Shown in pieces: positions 52,164 to 60,778 of a stretch of DNA of 64,000 bases (position 1 is the stretch's first letter; each line of letters begins with the position of its first letter). The stretch comes from Alistipes finegoldii DSM 17242 (lineage in GTDB: Bacteria > Bacteroidota > Bacteroidia > Bacteroidales > Rikenellaceae). A model generated the notes under the pieces. The model searched no databases. It saw only the letters and a list, made by a program, of their open reading frames with translations, and was not told the origin of the DNA. Location: positions 1,178,001 to 1,242,000 of the forward strand of contig NC_018011.1 of assembly GCF_000265365.1 (NCBI RefSeq), written 5' to 3'. Position numbers and translations under genes: made by a program.

Positions 52164-54989
52164 ATGTTCGACAAATTTTCCGAACGCCACATCGGCGTCA
52201 GCAACGAAAAGGAGCTCAAAGCCATGCTCGAAACGATCGGCGTCAAGTCGGTCGACGAGCTGATCTCGCAGGTCATTCCGCACTCCATCCGGCTCAAGAA
52301 ACCGCTCGCGCTGCCCGCGGAGGGCATGAGCGAGTACGAATTCGCAGGCCACATCCGCGCGCTGGCCGAGCGCAACCGCTGCCTGCGGTCGTTCATCGGC
52401 ATGGGCTACTACCCCTGCGCGGTTCCCGCCGCCGTCACGCGCAACGTCTTCGAGAATCCCGCGTGGTACACCTCCTATACGCCCTATCAGGCCGAGATTT
52501 CGCAGGGCCGTCTCGAAGCGCTGCTGAACTTCCAGACCGCCGTGATCTCGCTCACGGGCATGGAGATCGGCAACTGCTCGCTGCTGGACGAGGCCACCGC
52601 CGCCGCCGAAGCGATGCTGATGATGTTCGCCCTGCGCTCGCGCGAAGCCGTCAAGGAGGGCCGCAACCAGCTCTTCGTCGACCGCAACATCTTCCCGCAG
52701 ACGCTCGACGTGCTGCTCACCCGCAGCGAACCCTTCGGCATCGAACTGATCGTCGACGAATACGACGAATACAGCTTCACGGGCAAGGAGTTCGGCGCCA
52801 TCGTCCAGTATCCGGCCGCCAACGGCGCCGTGCGCGACTACGCGGACTTCACGGCCGCCGCCCACGCCAAGGGCGCGCTGGTCACGGCCGTCGCCGACCT
52901 GCTGGCGCTGGCGCTTCTGAAAGCCCCCGGCGAATGGGGCGCCGACATCGCCGTCGGCTCGACCCAGCGTCTGGGCACCCCGATGGGGCTGGGCGGTCCG
53001 AGCGCGGGCTACATGACCACGCGCGAAGCCTTCAAGCGCAACATGCCGGGCCGCATCATCGGCGTCTCGGTGGACCGTCTGGGCAACCGGGCGCTGCGCA
53101 TGGCGCTCCAGATGCGCGAACAGCACATCAAGCGCGAGCGCGCCACGTCGAACATCTGCACCGCCTCGGCGCTGATGGCCTCGATGGTGGGCTTCTACTG
53201 CGTCTACAACGGTCCCGAAGGGCTGAAGCGCGCCGCCGACACGGCCCATCTGGCCGCCGCGACGGTTGCCAAGGCGCTCGAAGCGATGGACTACAAACTC
53301 GCCGCAACGGCCTATTTCGACACGCTCGAAGTCGCCGCCGAAGCCGCCGTCGTACAGTCGCTGGCGCTCGAAAGCGGCATCAACTTCTTCTACCCGACCG
53401 AAGGTTCGGTGCGCATGTCGTTCGACGAAGTCACGACTCCGGAGGAGATCGCCGAGGTCATCCGCATCTTCGCCGCCGCCAAAGGCAAGAAAGCCAAGGC
53501 CGTAAAGCCCGTCACCGAAAGCAACGTCCCGGCCGGCCTGCGCCGCCGTTCGGCCTACCTGACCGAACCGGTCTTCAACGCCTACCGTTCGGAAAGCGCC
53601 CTGATGCGCTACATCAAACAGCTGGAACTGCGCGACATATCGCTGGCCAACTCGATGATCTCTTTAGGTTCGTGCACCATGAAGCTCAACGCCGCGGCGC
53701 TCATGCAGCCCCTTTCGCTGGCCGGCTTCCAGAACATGCACCCCTTCGCCCCGGCGGATCAGGCCGAGGGTTACATGCAGTTGATCACGGAGTTGGAAAA
53801 CGATCTGGCGACGATCACGGGCTTCGCGGCCTCGTCGCTGCAGCCCAATTCGGGCGCGGCGGGCGAGTACACGGGGCTGATGGTGATCCGCGCCTACCAC
53901 CAGAGCCGCGGACAGGGCTACCGCAACGTTGTGCTGATCCCGGCATCGGCCCACGGCACCAACCCAGCGTCGGCCGCCATGGCGGGCATGAAGATCGTCA
54001 CCGTGGCGTGCGACGCCAACGGCAACATCGACGTGGAGGACCTCGAAGTCAAGGCCAAGGAGTACAGTTCGGAGTTGTGCGGCCTGATGGTGACCTATCC
54101 CTCGACGCACGGGGTGTTCGAAAGCCGCATCCGCGAAATCGTGGACGCCGTACACGACGCGGGCGGACAGGTCTACATGGACGGCGCCAATATGAACGCA
54201 CAGGTGGGCCTGACCAATCCGGGCTACATCGGCGCCGACGTCTGCCACCTCAACCTGCACAAGACCTTCGCCATGCCCCACGGCGGCGGCGGTCCGGGCG
54301 TGGGTCCGATCTGCGTCGCCGAGCACCTCAAAGCCTTCCTCCCCTCGCATTCGGTTATGGCGACGGGCGGCGACGAAGGCATCACCGCCGTGGCATCGGC
54401 TCCTTGGGGCTCCGCACTGCTGCTGCCCATAACCTACGGTTATATCAAGATGCTGGGTGAAGCCGGACTGCGCCGCGCCACGGAAATGGCAATCGTCAAC
54501 GCCAACTACATGTCCGCCGCGCTCGCATCGGAGTTCAGGACCTACTATTCGGGCGAGACGGGCCGCGTGGGTCACGAGATGATCCTCGACCTGACCAACT
54601 TCAAGAAGGACTACAACATCGACTGCGGCGACATCGCCCACCGGCTGATGGACTACGGATTCCATGCCCCGACGCTCTCGTTCCCCGTGCACGAGACGCT
54701 GATGGTCGAGCCGACCGAATCGGAGCCGAAAGCCGAAATGGACCGCTTCATCGAAGCCCTCGTGTCGATCAAGCGCGAATGCGAAGCGGCCGTCGGACAG
54801 CCCGACAACGTGGTGGTCAATGCGCCCCACACGGCCGTGGAGATCGCGGGCGAGTGGCCGCATCCCTACACCCGTCAGCAGGCGGTCTTCCCGCTCGAAT
54901 GGGTGCGCCAAGCGAAGTTCTTCCCCTATGTTTCGAAGATCGACGCCGGCTACGGAGACCGCAACCTCTGCTGCAGGAATTGCGAATAA
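52164..54989 (+). CDS. gcvP: Glycine dehydrogenase (aminomethyl-transferring), P protein
   Basis: 941 residues: the single-chain form combining the alpha-type half (residues 1-450) and the PLP-binding half. MGYYPCAVPAAVTRNVFENPAWYTSYTPYQAEISQGRLEALLNFQT and the PLP lysine motif HLNLHKTFAMPHGGGGPG (about 695-712) are clear. Decarboxylates glycine and passes the aminomethyl group to the lipoyl H protein. gcvT and gcvH are not nearby, as is common in the phylum. Confidence 0.97.
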   Translation: MFDKFSERHIGVSNEKELKAMLETIGVKSVDELISQVIPHSIRLKKPLALPAEGMSEYEFAGHIRALAERNRCLRSFIGMGYYPCAVPAAVTRNVFENPAWYTSYTPYQAEISQGRLEALLNFQTAVISLTGMEIGNCSLLDEATAAAEAMLMMFALRSREAVKEGRNQLFVDRNIFPQTLDVLLTRSEPFGIELIVDEYDEYSFTGKEFGAIVQYPAANGAVRDYADFTAAAHAKGALVTAVADLLALALLKAPGEWGADIAVGSTQRLGTPMGLGGPSAGYMTTREAFKRNMPGRIIGVSVDRLGNRALRMALQMREQHIKRERATSNICTASALMASMVGFYCVYNGPEGLKRAADTAHLAAATVAKALEAMDYKLAATAYFDTLEVAAEAAVVQSLALESGINFFYPTEGSVRMSFDEVTTPEEIAEVIRIFAAAKGKKAKAVKPVTESNVPAGLRRRSAYLTEPVFNAYRSESALMRYIKQLELRDISLANSMISLGSCTMKLNAAALMQPLSLAGFQNMHPFAPADQAEGYMQLITELENDLATITGFAASSLQPNSGAAGEYTGLMVIRAYHQSRGQGYRNVVLIPASAHGTNPASAAMAGMKIVTVACDANGNIDVEDLEVKAKEYSSELCGLMVTYPSTHGVFESRIREIVDAVHDAGGQVYMDGANMNAQVGLTNPGYIGADVCHLNLHKTFAMPHGGGGPGVGPICVAEHLKAFLPSHSVMATGGDEGITAVASAPWGSALLLPITYGYIKMLGEAGLRRATEMAIVNANYMSAALASEFRTYYSGETGRVGHEMILDLTNFKKDYNIDCGDIAHRLMDYGFHAPTLSFPVHETLMVEPTESEPKAEMDRFIEALVSIKRECEAAVGQPDNVVVNAPHTAVEIAGEWPHPYTRQQAVFPLEWVRQAKFFPYVSKIDAGYGDRNLCCRNCE

Positions 54990-55023
54990 ATCGTGAAAGC
55001 CGCGATTATTAAGGAATTATATG

Positions 55024-55031
55024 TAACTTTG
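55024..55031 (+). promoter_or_regulatory. -7 box (TAACTTTG) at the start of the FKBP leader
   Basis: A consensus -7 box about 30 bases after gcvP. The next credible start codon is 510 bases away, so the transcript would have an unusually long leader. Confidence 0.5.
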
Positions 55032-55198
55032 CAGCCCGTACGGCGCGGATTCCGCCGCTGACGGAGCCGCCGGCCGGTTCGAAAGAACGGTCCCGGCGGC
55101 AGGCGCCGCAGCGCTGCAAGCCAACGTCCGGATTCCGGCAGGCGCGTTTTTTGCCGTATGCGGAAGTAACCGCATGCAGAAAACAAGCCGTGCAGAAG

Positions 55199-55491
55199 CG
55201 GACAAGCCCCCAAAGGCAGGCGGAGCGCGGAAACGCTCCGCGAGCCAAGCCCCGCCGGAGGGAAATGCCGGGCGGGAACGCAGACCGGGAATAACAGGCG
55301 GTAGCGCAGACCCAAACGCCGGGCGGAAATGCCGGACGGAAACGCGGAGAAGGGCCGCAAGGCAGAAACGCCGGCAAAAACGGACAAGCCCCCAAAGGCA
55401 GACGGAGCGCGGAAACGTTCCGCGAGCCAAGCACCGCCGGAGGGAATGCCGGGCGGAAATCCGGGCGGCAACGCAGACCGGGAACAACGGG
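55199..55491 (+). repeat. Pair of roughly 100-bp direct repeats in the FKBP leader
   Basis: Copy 1 (about 55199-55300) and copy 2 (about 55381-55491) share about 90% of bases over their first 75. Each contains a stem-loop (about 55219-55240 and 55402-55422) of GGAGCG...CGCTCC type; one change keeps pairing through G-U. Purine-rich GGGCGGAAA elements recur between and after the copies. Several frames stay open but are low-complexity. Confidence 0.8.
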
Positions 55492-55547
55492 CGGAAATAC
55501 CCGGCGGGAACAACGAAAACGAAAAAAACATTTTTTAACGAATTATT

Positions 55548-56087
55548 ATGAAAGTAGAACAGAACAAAATGGTCGGCGTGGACTACAAGCTCACCGTCGA
55601 CGGACAGATCGCAGACCAGTCGCGTCCGGGCCAGCCGCTCGAATTTATCTTCGGAACAGGCATGCTGCTCCCCAAATTCGAAGAGGCGATTCTGGGCAAG
55701 GAGGTCGGCGAAGCCGTCTCGTTTACCCTTGAGCCGAAGGACGGTTACGGCGAACTGATCGCCGACGCCGTGGTAGACCTGCCCAAAAACATATTCATGG
55801 TGGACGGCAAACTCGCCGAGGACATCCTCTTCGTGGGTTCGCAGGTTCCGATGAGCGACAATCAGGGCAACCGCATGATGGGCATCGTCAAGGAGGTCGG
55901 CGAGGAGACCGTGAAGATGGACTTCAACCACCCGATGGCCGGCAAGACGCTCAACTTCGACGTCGAGATCGTATCGGTGCGCGACGTAACGCCCGAAGAC
56001 CTGCAGGGCGGCTGCTCGTGCGGAGACTGCGGAGACGACTGCGGCGGCGGTTGCGACCACGAAAAAGGGCACTGCGACTGCCACTGA
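55548..56087 (+). CDS. slyD: FKBP-type peptidyl-prolyl isomerase, SlyD-like with Cys/His-rich tail
   Basis: 179 residues. SlyD-type FKBP with the IF insertion (about 70-125): MVGVDYKLTVDGQIADQS, FIFGTGMLLPKFEEAILG, EPKDGYGE. The C-terminal 28 residues hold nine Cys/His pairs-rich positions (GGCSCGDCGDDCGGG then DHEKGHCDCH), a nickel/zinc-binding tail like that of SlyD. A cytosolic folding and metallochaperone role is expected. Followed by its own terminator. Confidence 0.9.
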   Translation: MKVEQNKMVGVDYKLTVDGQIADQSRPGQPLEFIFGTGMLLPKFEEAILGKEVGEAVSFTLEPKDGYGELIADAVVDLPKNIFMVDGKLAEDILFVGSQVPMSDNQGNRMMGIVKEVGEETVKMDFNHPMAGKTLNFDVEIVSVRDVTPEDLQGGCSCGDCGDDCGGGCDHEKGHCDCH

Positions 56088-56089
56088 CA

Positions 56090-56124
56090 GAAAAGCGGGA
56101 CTTGCAGAAGCCCCGCTTTTTTTA
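56090..56124 (+). terminator. Rho-independent terminator after the FKBP gene
   Basis: AAAAGCGGG pairs with CCCGCTTTT around about eleven bases, then T7. It isolates the FKBP gene from the downstream cluster. Confidence 0.8.
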
Positions 56125-56146
56125 AAACCCCGAAACCGACTCTGCC

Positions 56147-56818
56147 ATGACCCAGACCGAACTGCTGAAAATGATCGGCAGCGGCGCCGTACGAGACCTC
56201 GACCTGACGGGCCGCGAATTGAAGAACATCGATTTCAAAGGCTGCCGTGTGGAAAACGTGACATTCGACGAATGCACGCTCACGGAGTGCAATTTCGACG
56301 GCTGCGGGATGGAGCGCGTCTCCTTCCGCAAGGCCGTGCTGCGCAACTGCCGTTTCCGCAGGGCGAAGATCGCATGGAGCGACTTCCGCTACTGCGAGAT
56401 CGAAAGGGCCACTTTCGAAGAGGCCGAAATCCGGTTCTGCGACCTTTACCGCGCCATGCTCACCGGAATCGTCATCATGCGCAAGGCTCGGATCGGAGAG
56501 ACGAGCCTCTACTACGCCTACTTCGGCGAAGGGGTGAACATACGCCGCGAAAACATCGCCGACGGCAGGCTGCTCCAGCAGGACCTCGACGCCTACAGGC
56601 GGTTTCTGATCGAATGGAACACCTCCGGCACGGGAGTCCGCCGGAACGACCGCGCCGAGCAGTCGGCGTGGAGCCCCGATGCAGCGCTGCACGCTGGTGG
56701 ACATGCTCAACGTCGTCCAGACGACGATCGGCATCCTGCTCACGGGCATCTTCGGCTTCATCCTCGGCAACAAGATACGCAATCAGTAAAGCCGTGTTCA
56801 CACTGCGCCAATACCTGA
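56147..56818 (+). CDS. Pentapeptide-repeat protein (C-terminus probably frameshifted)
   Basis: 223 codons as read. Residues about 15-125 are A(D/N)LxX-type repeats (LDLTGRELKNIDFKGCRVENVTF, ECNFDGCGMERVSFRKAVLRNCRFRRAKIAWSDF), forming a right-handed quadrilateral beta-helix. A charged helical linker follows (QQDLDAYRRFLIEWN). After RAEQSAWSP the frame degenerates into His/Arg-rich sequence. Skipping one base at about 56678 instead joins it to MQRCTLVDML and a C-terminal membrane span (feature 56679-56789), giving a protein of 213 residues. It is first in the putative signalling cluster, just ahead of the kinase-WG gene. Confidence 0.75.
   Translation: MTQTELLKMIGSGAVRDLDLTGRELKNIDFKGCRVENVTFDECTLTECNFDGCGMERVSFRKAVLRNCRFRRAKIAWSDFRYCEIERATFEEAEIRFCDLYRAMLTGIVIMRKARIGETSLYYAYFGEGVNIRRENIADGRLLQQDLDAYRRFLIEWNTSGTGVRRNDRAEQSAWSPDAALHAGGHAQRRPDDDRHPAHGHLRLHPRQQDTQSVKPCSHCANT
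56679..56789 (+). CDS. 36-codon membrane-anchor ORF in the +1 frame
   Basis: ATG 56679 to TAA 56789 encodes a short hydrophilic start and one membrane span (TTIGILLTGIFGFILGNKI) with a basic end. It reads as the natural tail of the pentapeptide protein displaced by one base, or as a separate small protein. Its stop lies four bases before the GTG start of the kinase gene. Confidence 0.55.
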   Translation: MQRCTLVDMLNVVQTTIGILLTGIFGFILGNKIRNQ

Positions 56819-58140
56819 CCACGCTGGCCGATACGCACGGCCTCACCCGGACGCTGGGCGAGATCGAGGTGTGCCGCGACGGAAAGGGGCGCATATGCTA
56901 CTCGGCAGGCAACAGCGCCGTCGTATTCCGCATCCGCTGCGAAGGCCGCGTCCGCTCGCTGCGCTGTTACATGCACCATCCGCGCCATCTGGCGGAAATC
57001 TACGGCGAGAAACTGCTGCCGCAGGAGCTTTTCATCTACACCTCGCCCGCAGGCGGCGTCTGGGTGGATGTGGTGCTGAGCGACTGGATCGAAGGCGTGA
57101 CGCTTCACGAAGCGGTCGCCGCAGCCGCCGAGGCGGGCGACACGGCGCGACTGAGGAGATTCGCCGCCGCATTCGACCGCATGGCCGCGGCGCTCACGGC
57201 GGACGACTGGGCGCACGGCGACCTGAAACCCGAAAACATCGTCGCGGACAACCGGGGACGGCTCCACCTGATCGATTTCGACGCCATGTTTCTGCCCGCC
57301 TTCGCAGGTCGGCACAGCCCGGAGCTGGGCACGGCGGCTTTCCAGCATCCCGCGCGCACGGTGCGGGATTTCGACGCTTCGCTCGACGACTATCCGGCGG
57401 CCCTGATCTCCACGGCGCTGCATGCGCTGGCGCTCGACCCGACGCTGTACGCCCGCTATTCCGATGCCGACGGGCTGCTCTTCACGCCGCAGAAGATCGG
57501 GACCGACGCGGCGCTCTGCGAGGTGCTCGCGCTCTTCGAGCGCAGGGGACTCGCGGCGCAGTACCGGATTGCACGGTTGCTCCGTTCGCCTTCGCTCCGG
57601 CTGCCGGGACTGCCGCAACTGCTCGCACTGGCGGCGGAAACAACGGAAACGGATGAAATAACGGGACCTGAGGAAACGAAGAATGCAGTGAATACGGCAA
57701 CGACAGGGACAACCGGAACCGGGGAAACAGCCGGAACAACAGGCCCAAAGCGGGCAATGGGAGCGGAAGAAACGGCAGGCGGAAATTCCGGCTCGGCAGA
57801 AGGCCCAGCGGGCGACTCGGCAGACGGCACAACAGAGGACCCAACGGACGGCGCCGTCGCCGAAGCGGCCGAGCTTTTCGTCGAAAACGGCCTGTGGGGC
57901 TACCGCACGCCGGAACAGGTCGTCGTGCCGCCGCTCTACGACTGCGGATTCGACTTCACCGAAGGGCTGGCGGCGGTACGGCTCGGAGCGACATGGCACT
58001 ATATCGACGGCGCGGGCCGGACCCGGATCAGCTGTCCGGGGTGCGAAGCCGTGAAGCCGTTCCGCAACGGACGCGCCCCGGTCGTCCGCGGCGGAAGGCG
58101 GCTGGAGATCGACCGGGAGGGCCGCGAGTTTGATATTTAG
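56794..58140 (+). CDS. Protein kinase-like protein with C-terminal WG repeat
   Basis: 448 residues from GTG 56794. The kinase-like domain (about 20-275) has the catalytic loop HGDLKPENI at 141-149 (D143, N148) and a metal-site DFD at 161-163 in place of DFG. The N-lobe is minimal; the beta-3 position expected to hold the ATP lysine reads LRCYM (Arg 57), so activity is uncertain. A low-complexity Thr/Gly/Glu linker (about 288-350) leads to a WG-type beta repeat (NGLWGYRTPEQVVVPPLYDCGFDFTEGLAAVR ... WHYIDGAGR, about 365-448). It has a pentapeptide membrane protein upstream and DUF4954, vWA and pseudokinase-WG genes downstream. Confidence 0.82.
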   Translation: MFTLRQYLTTLADTHGLTRTLGEIEVCRDGKGRICYSAGNSAVVFRIRCEGRVRSLRCYMHHPRHLAEIYGEKLLPQELFIYTSPAGGVWVDVVLSDWIEGVTLHEAVAAAAEAGDTARLRRFAAAFDRMAAALTADDWAHGDLKPENIVADNRGRLHLIDFDAMFLPAFAGRHSPELGTAAFQHPARTVRDFDASLDDYPAALISTALHALALDPTLYARYSDADGLLFTPQKIGTDAALCEVLALFERRGLAAQYRIARLLRSPSLRLPGLPQLLALAAETTETDEITGPEETKNAVNTATTGTTGTGETAGTTGPKRAMGAEETAGGNSGSAEGPAGDSADGTTEDPTDGAVAEAAELFVENGLWGYRTPEQVVVPPLYDCGFDFTEGLAAVRLGATWHYIDGAGRTRISCPGCEAVKPFRNGRAPVVRGGRRLEIDREGREFDI

Positions 58141-58159
58141 CCTTAAATCGTTATATTTG
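58129..58159 (+). promoter_or_regulatory. Consensus promoter inside the end of the kinase gene
   Basis: TTTG (58129-58132), exactly 19 bases, TATATTTG (58152-58159): a perfect -33/-7 pair, 21 bases before the DUF4954 ATG. It lets the DUF4954-vWA-pseudokinase part be expressed independently of the upstream genes. Confidence 0.8.
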
Positions 58160-58180
58160 CATTTGCTTAATACGACACCG

Positions 58181-59911
58181 ATGCCTCAACTCAGATATAT
58201 GACTCCGGCGGAGATTTCCGCCGCCGAATCCCTCGGATCTTCGGCCGAAGCATGGTCGCAGGTGAGGGTCTCCGAAGATTTCACGCCCTTCCAACTGCTG
58301 CAAAGCCATCTGGAGGGGACGGTCGAGATCGGCTCCGGCGCGCGCATCATCCGATCGCGCGTATGCAACTACCGGATCGGCGAGGGCGCGCTCATAGAGG
58401 GCGTCACGGCTCTCGAATGCCGCCGCCGGAGCACGTTCGGCAACGGCGTGGGCGTAGCGACGATGAACGAGTGCGGGGGCCGCACGGTCAGGATATTCGA
58501 CCGGATGTCGGCGCAGATAGCCTATCTGATGGCCGTCTACCGCCACCGGCCGCAGACCGTTGCAGCGCTGGAGCGCATGGTGGAGGCCTATGCCGAAGCG
58601 GGTGCGTCGGAGATGGGCAGCGTAGGCCGCAACACCCGCATCGTAGGCGCGAAATTCATCCGCGAAGTCCGCATCGGCGACGAAGTGTGCATCGACGGGG
58701 CCTCGATGCTCGAAAACGGCACCGTCTGCGACGGGGCGCATATCGGCGTGGACGTCAAGGCCTACGACTTCATCGCCGCCGAGAAGGCGCACATCGACAA
58801 CGGGTCGATCGTCGAACGCTGCTTCGTGGGCGAGAGCTGCCGGCTGGACAAGGCCTTCACGGCAGCCGAGTCGCTCTTTTTCGCAAACTCGCACTGCGAA
58901 AACGGGGAGGCGGCCTCGATCTTCGCGGGTCCCTACACCGTCTCGCACCACAAATCGTCGCTGCTGATCGCCGGCATGTTCTCGTTCTTCAACGCCGGGA
59001 GCGGCTCCAACCAGAGCAACCACCTCTTCAAGAGCGGCGCCGTACACCAGTCGGTGCATCTGCGCGGCTGCAAGTTCGCCAGCGGGGCCTACATCATGTC
59101 GCCGGCGCTCGAAGGGGCCTTCACGATGATCATGGGACACCACTCGTACCACCACGACACGTCGGCGTTTCCCTACTCCTACCTGATCGAGAAGGAGGGC
59201 CGCACGACGCTCATGCCGGGCGCGAACCTCACCAGCTACGGCGCCGTGCGCGACATCGAGAAGTGGCCGGCGCGCGACCGCCGCGAACGCAAACGCGACG
59301 TCATCAACTTCGAAGAATACAACCCTTACATAACCGAAGCGATGCTCAGGGCCGTGGACACGCTCCACACGCTGGCCGAAGAGGACCCCGACGCGCCGTC
59401 GTACGTCTACCGCAAGGCGGTCATCCGCGCCGCGGCCCTCAAACGGGGCATCGGACTTTACAACAAATTCGTCGTCGCGGCGCTGGGCGCCATGCTCGAC
59501 CGCGGCGAATCGGCCTCACGCTACGACGGCAGTGGCCGCTGGCTCGACGTGGCGGGGCAGTACGTCACCAAACGCGAGGTCGAAGCGATCCTCGACGCCG
59601 TGGACCGCGGCGAGCTGACAACGCCCGAAGAGGTGGACAACCGTTTCAGGGTCTTTTTCGTGCATTACGACGACTACGCCCACAGCTGGGCCGAAGGGAT
59701 TTACGCCTCGCTGCTGGGGCGCGTGCCCACCGCGGCAGAGATCGGCGACGCGATCGAGGCGGGGCGCAACGCAAGGGAGGCGATGCGCCGCACGACCGAC
59801 GCCGACCGCGAGCGCGACTGTTCGCTCGACATGGCCGTCAGCTACGGTCTGGACAGCGACGACGAGCGCGAAGTACGCGACGACTATTACTCGGTCCGGG
59901 GATTAAAATAG
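58181..59911 (+). CDS. DUF4954-family protein (left-handed beta-helix)
   Basis: 576 residues. The N-terminal half has hexapeptide-type repeats (VEIGSGARIIRSRVCNYRIGEGALIEGV, VRIGDEVCIDGASMLENGTVCDGAHIGV) as in acyl- and nucleotidyltransferases, and MGHHSYHHDTSAFPYSYLIEKEG lies in the middle. The C-terminal 200 residues are helical and charged. It matches what is annotated as DUF4954 in Bacteroidota; no reaction is known. Cytoplasmic: no signal or membrane segment. ATG 58181 follows a consensus promoter and is preferred to 58130. Confidence 0.85.
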   Translation: MPQLRYMTPAEISAAESLGSSAEAWSQVRVSEDFTPFQLLQSHLEGTVEIGSGARIIRSRVCNYRIGEGALIEGVTALECRRRSTFGNGVGVATMNECGGRTVRIFDRMSAQIAYLMAVYRHRPQTVAALERMVEAYAEAGASEMGSVGRNTRIVGAKFIREVRIGDEVCIDGASMLENGTVCDGAHIGVDVKAYDFIAAEKAHIDNGSIVERCFVGESCRLDKAFTAAESLFFANSHCENGEAASIFAGPYTVSHHKSSLLIAGMFSFFNAGSGSNQSNHLFKSGAVHQSVHLRGCKFASGAYIMSPALEGAFTMIMGHHSYHHDTSAFPYSYLIEKEGRTTLMPGANLTSYGAVRDIEKWPARDRRERKRDVINFEEYNPYITEAMLRAVDTLHTLAEEDPDAPSYVYRKAVIRAAALKRGIGLYNKFVVAALGAMLDRGESASRYDGSGRWLDVAGQYVTKREVEAILDAVDRGELTTPEEVDNRFRVFFVHYDDYAHSWAEGIYASLLGRVPTAAEIGDAIEAGRNAREAMRRTTDADRERDCSLDMAVSYGLDSDDEREVRDDYYSVRGLK

Positions 59912-59918
59912 ACGCAAC

Positions 59919-60776
59919 ATGTATACACAAAGCATCACACGCAACCACCGCACGGCATTCATACTGGCCATAGACTGTTCGGGATCGATGGCCGAAAGCA
60001 TCCTCTTCCGGGGACGCAGGCTCACCAAGGCCGAGGCGGTGGCAGGCATCACCAACGACCTGCTCTTCGAGCTGGTAGAACGCGCCCGCCGCAGCGACGG
60101 CATACGCGACTATTACGACATCGCCGTGATCGGCTATTCGGGCGACGACGAGGTGCGCTCGCTGCTGCCCGACGGCGAAGAGCTGGTGCCGGTGAGCGCC
60201 CTCGCGGCGCGGGAGATGCCGGTGCGTACGGAGGTGATCGAACACCGTCTTCCCGACGGCAGCATCGCCCTGCGCGAGATTCCCGCACCGTCGTGGATCG
60301 AGTCGCAGGCGGCAGGACAGACGCCCATGTGCGAAGCGCTGCGCCGGGTGCGCGACATCGCCGCCGAATGGACCGCACGCGCGGCCAACGCCGAGAGTTT
60401 CCCGCCCGTGGTGTTCAACATCACCGACGGCGAGGCGACCGACTGCGACGACGAGGAGCTGCGTGCGGTATGCAACCAGATCAAGGCGCTGGAGACCGCC
60501 GACGGCAACGTGCTGCTGATAAACATCCACATCGCCGCAGGCGACGCCGGGCGGCACGTATTCTTTCCCGAAGCCCACGAAGCCAACTACACGAACCGCT
60601 ATGCGGCGCTGCTGTACGACTGTTCGAGCGAAATGCCGGCGGTATTCAACGAAGCCATACGCGAAGCCAAAGGCCCCGGCGCGGTGCCCCCGTTCCGGGG
60701 CATGAGCTACAACGCATCGGCGGCCCAGCTGGTCACCATGCTCAACATAGGTTCCATCAGCGTCAAAACCGAATAG
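59919..60776 (+). CDS. von Willebrand factor A domain protein (TerY-like)
   Basis: 285 residues, essentially one cytosolic vWA domain. The metal-ion-dependent adhesion site is complete: DCSGS at 19-23, Thr 135 in GQTPM, Asp 170 in NITDGEATD. Stand-alone vWA proteins like this (TerY) pair with kinases and phosphatases in tellurite-resistance/TerY-P type systems. It starts seven bases after the DUF4954 stop and ends two bases before the pseudokinase start, so the three are tightly coupled. No PP2C phosphatase gene is present in the window. Confidence 0.9.
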   Translation: MYTQSITRNHRTAFILAIDCSGSMAESILFRGRRLTKAEAVAGITNDLLFELVERARRSDGIRDYYDIAVIGYSGDDEVRSLLPDGEELVPVSALAAREMPVRTEVIEHRLPDGSIALREIPAPSWIESQAAGQTPMCEALRRVRDIAAEWTARAANAESFPPVVFNITDGEATDCDDEELRAVCNQIKALETADGNVLLINIHIAAGDAGRHVFFPEAHEANYTNRYAALLYDCSSEMPAVFNEAIREAKGPGAVPPFRGMSYNASAAQLVTMLNIGSISVKTE

Positions 60777-60778
60777 CC

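Noticed and set aside
55199..55491. CRISPR array
   Set aside because: Only two long imperfect repeats without regular short spacers, and no cas genes in the window.
55174..55551. 125-codon basic ORF over the direct repeats before the FKBP gene
   Set aside because: Low-complexity and repeat-derived, several frames equally open, and it overlaps the FKBP start. Treated as leader RNA or repeat instead.
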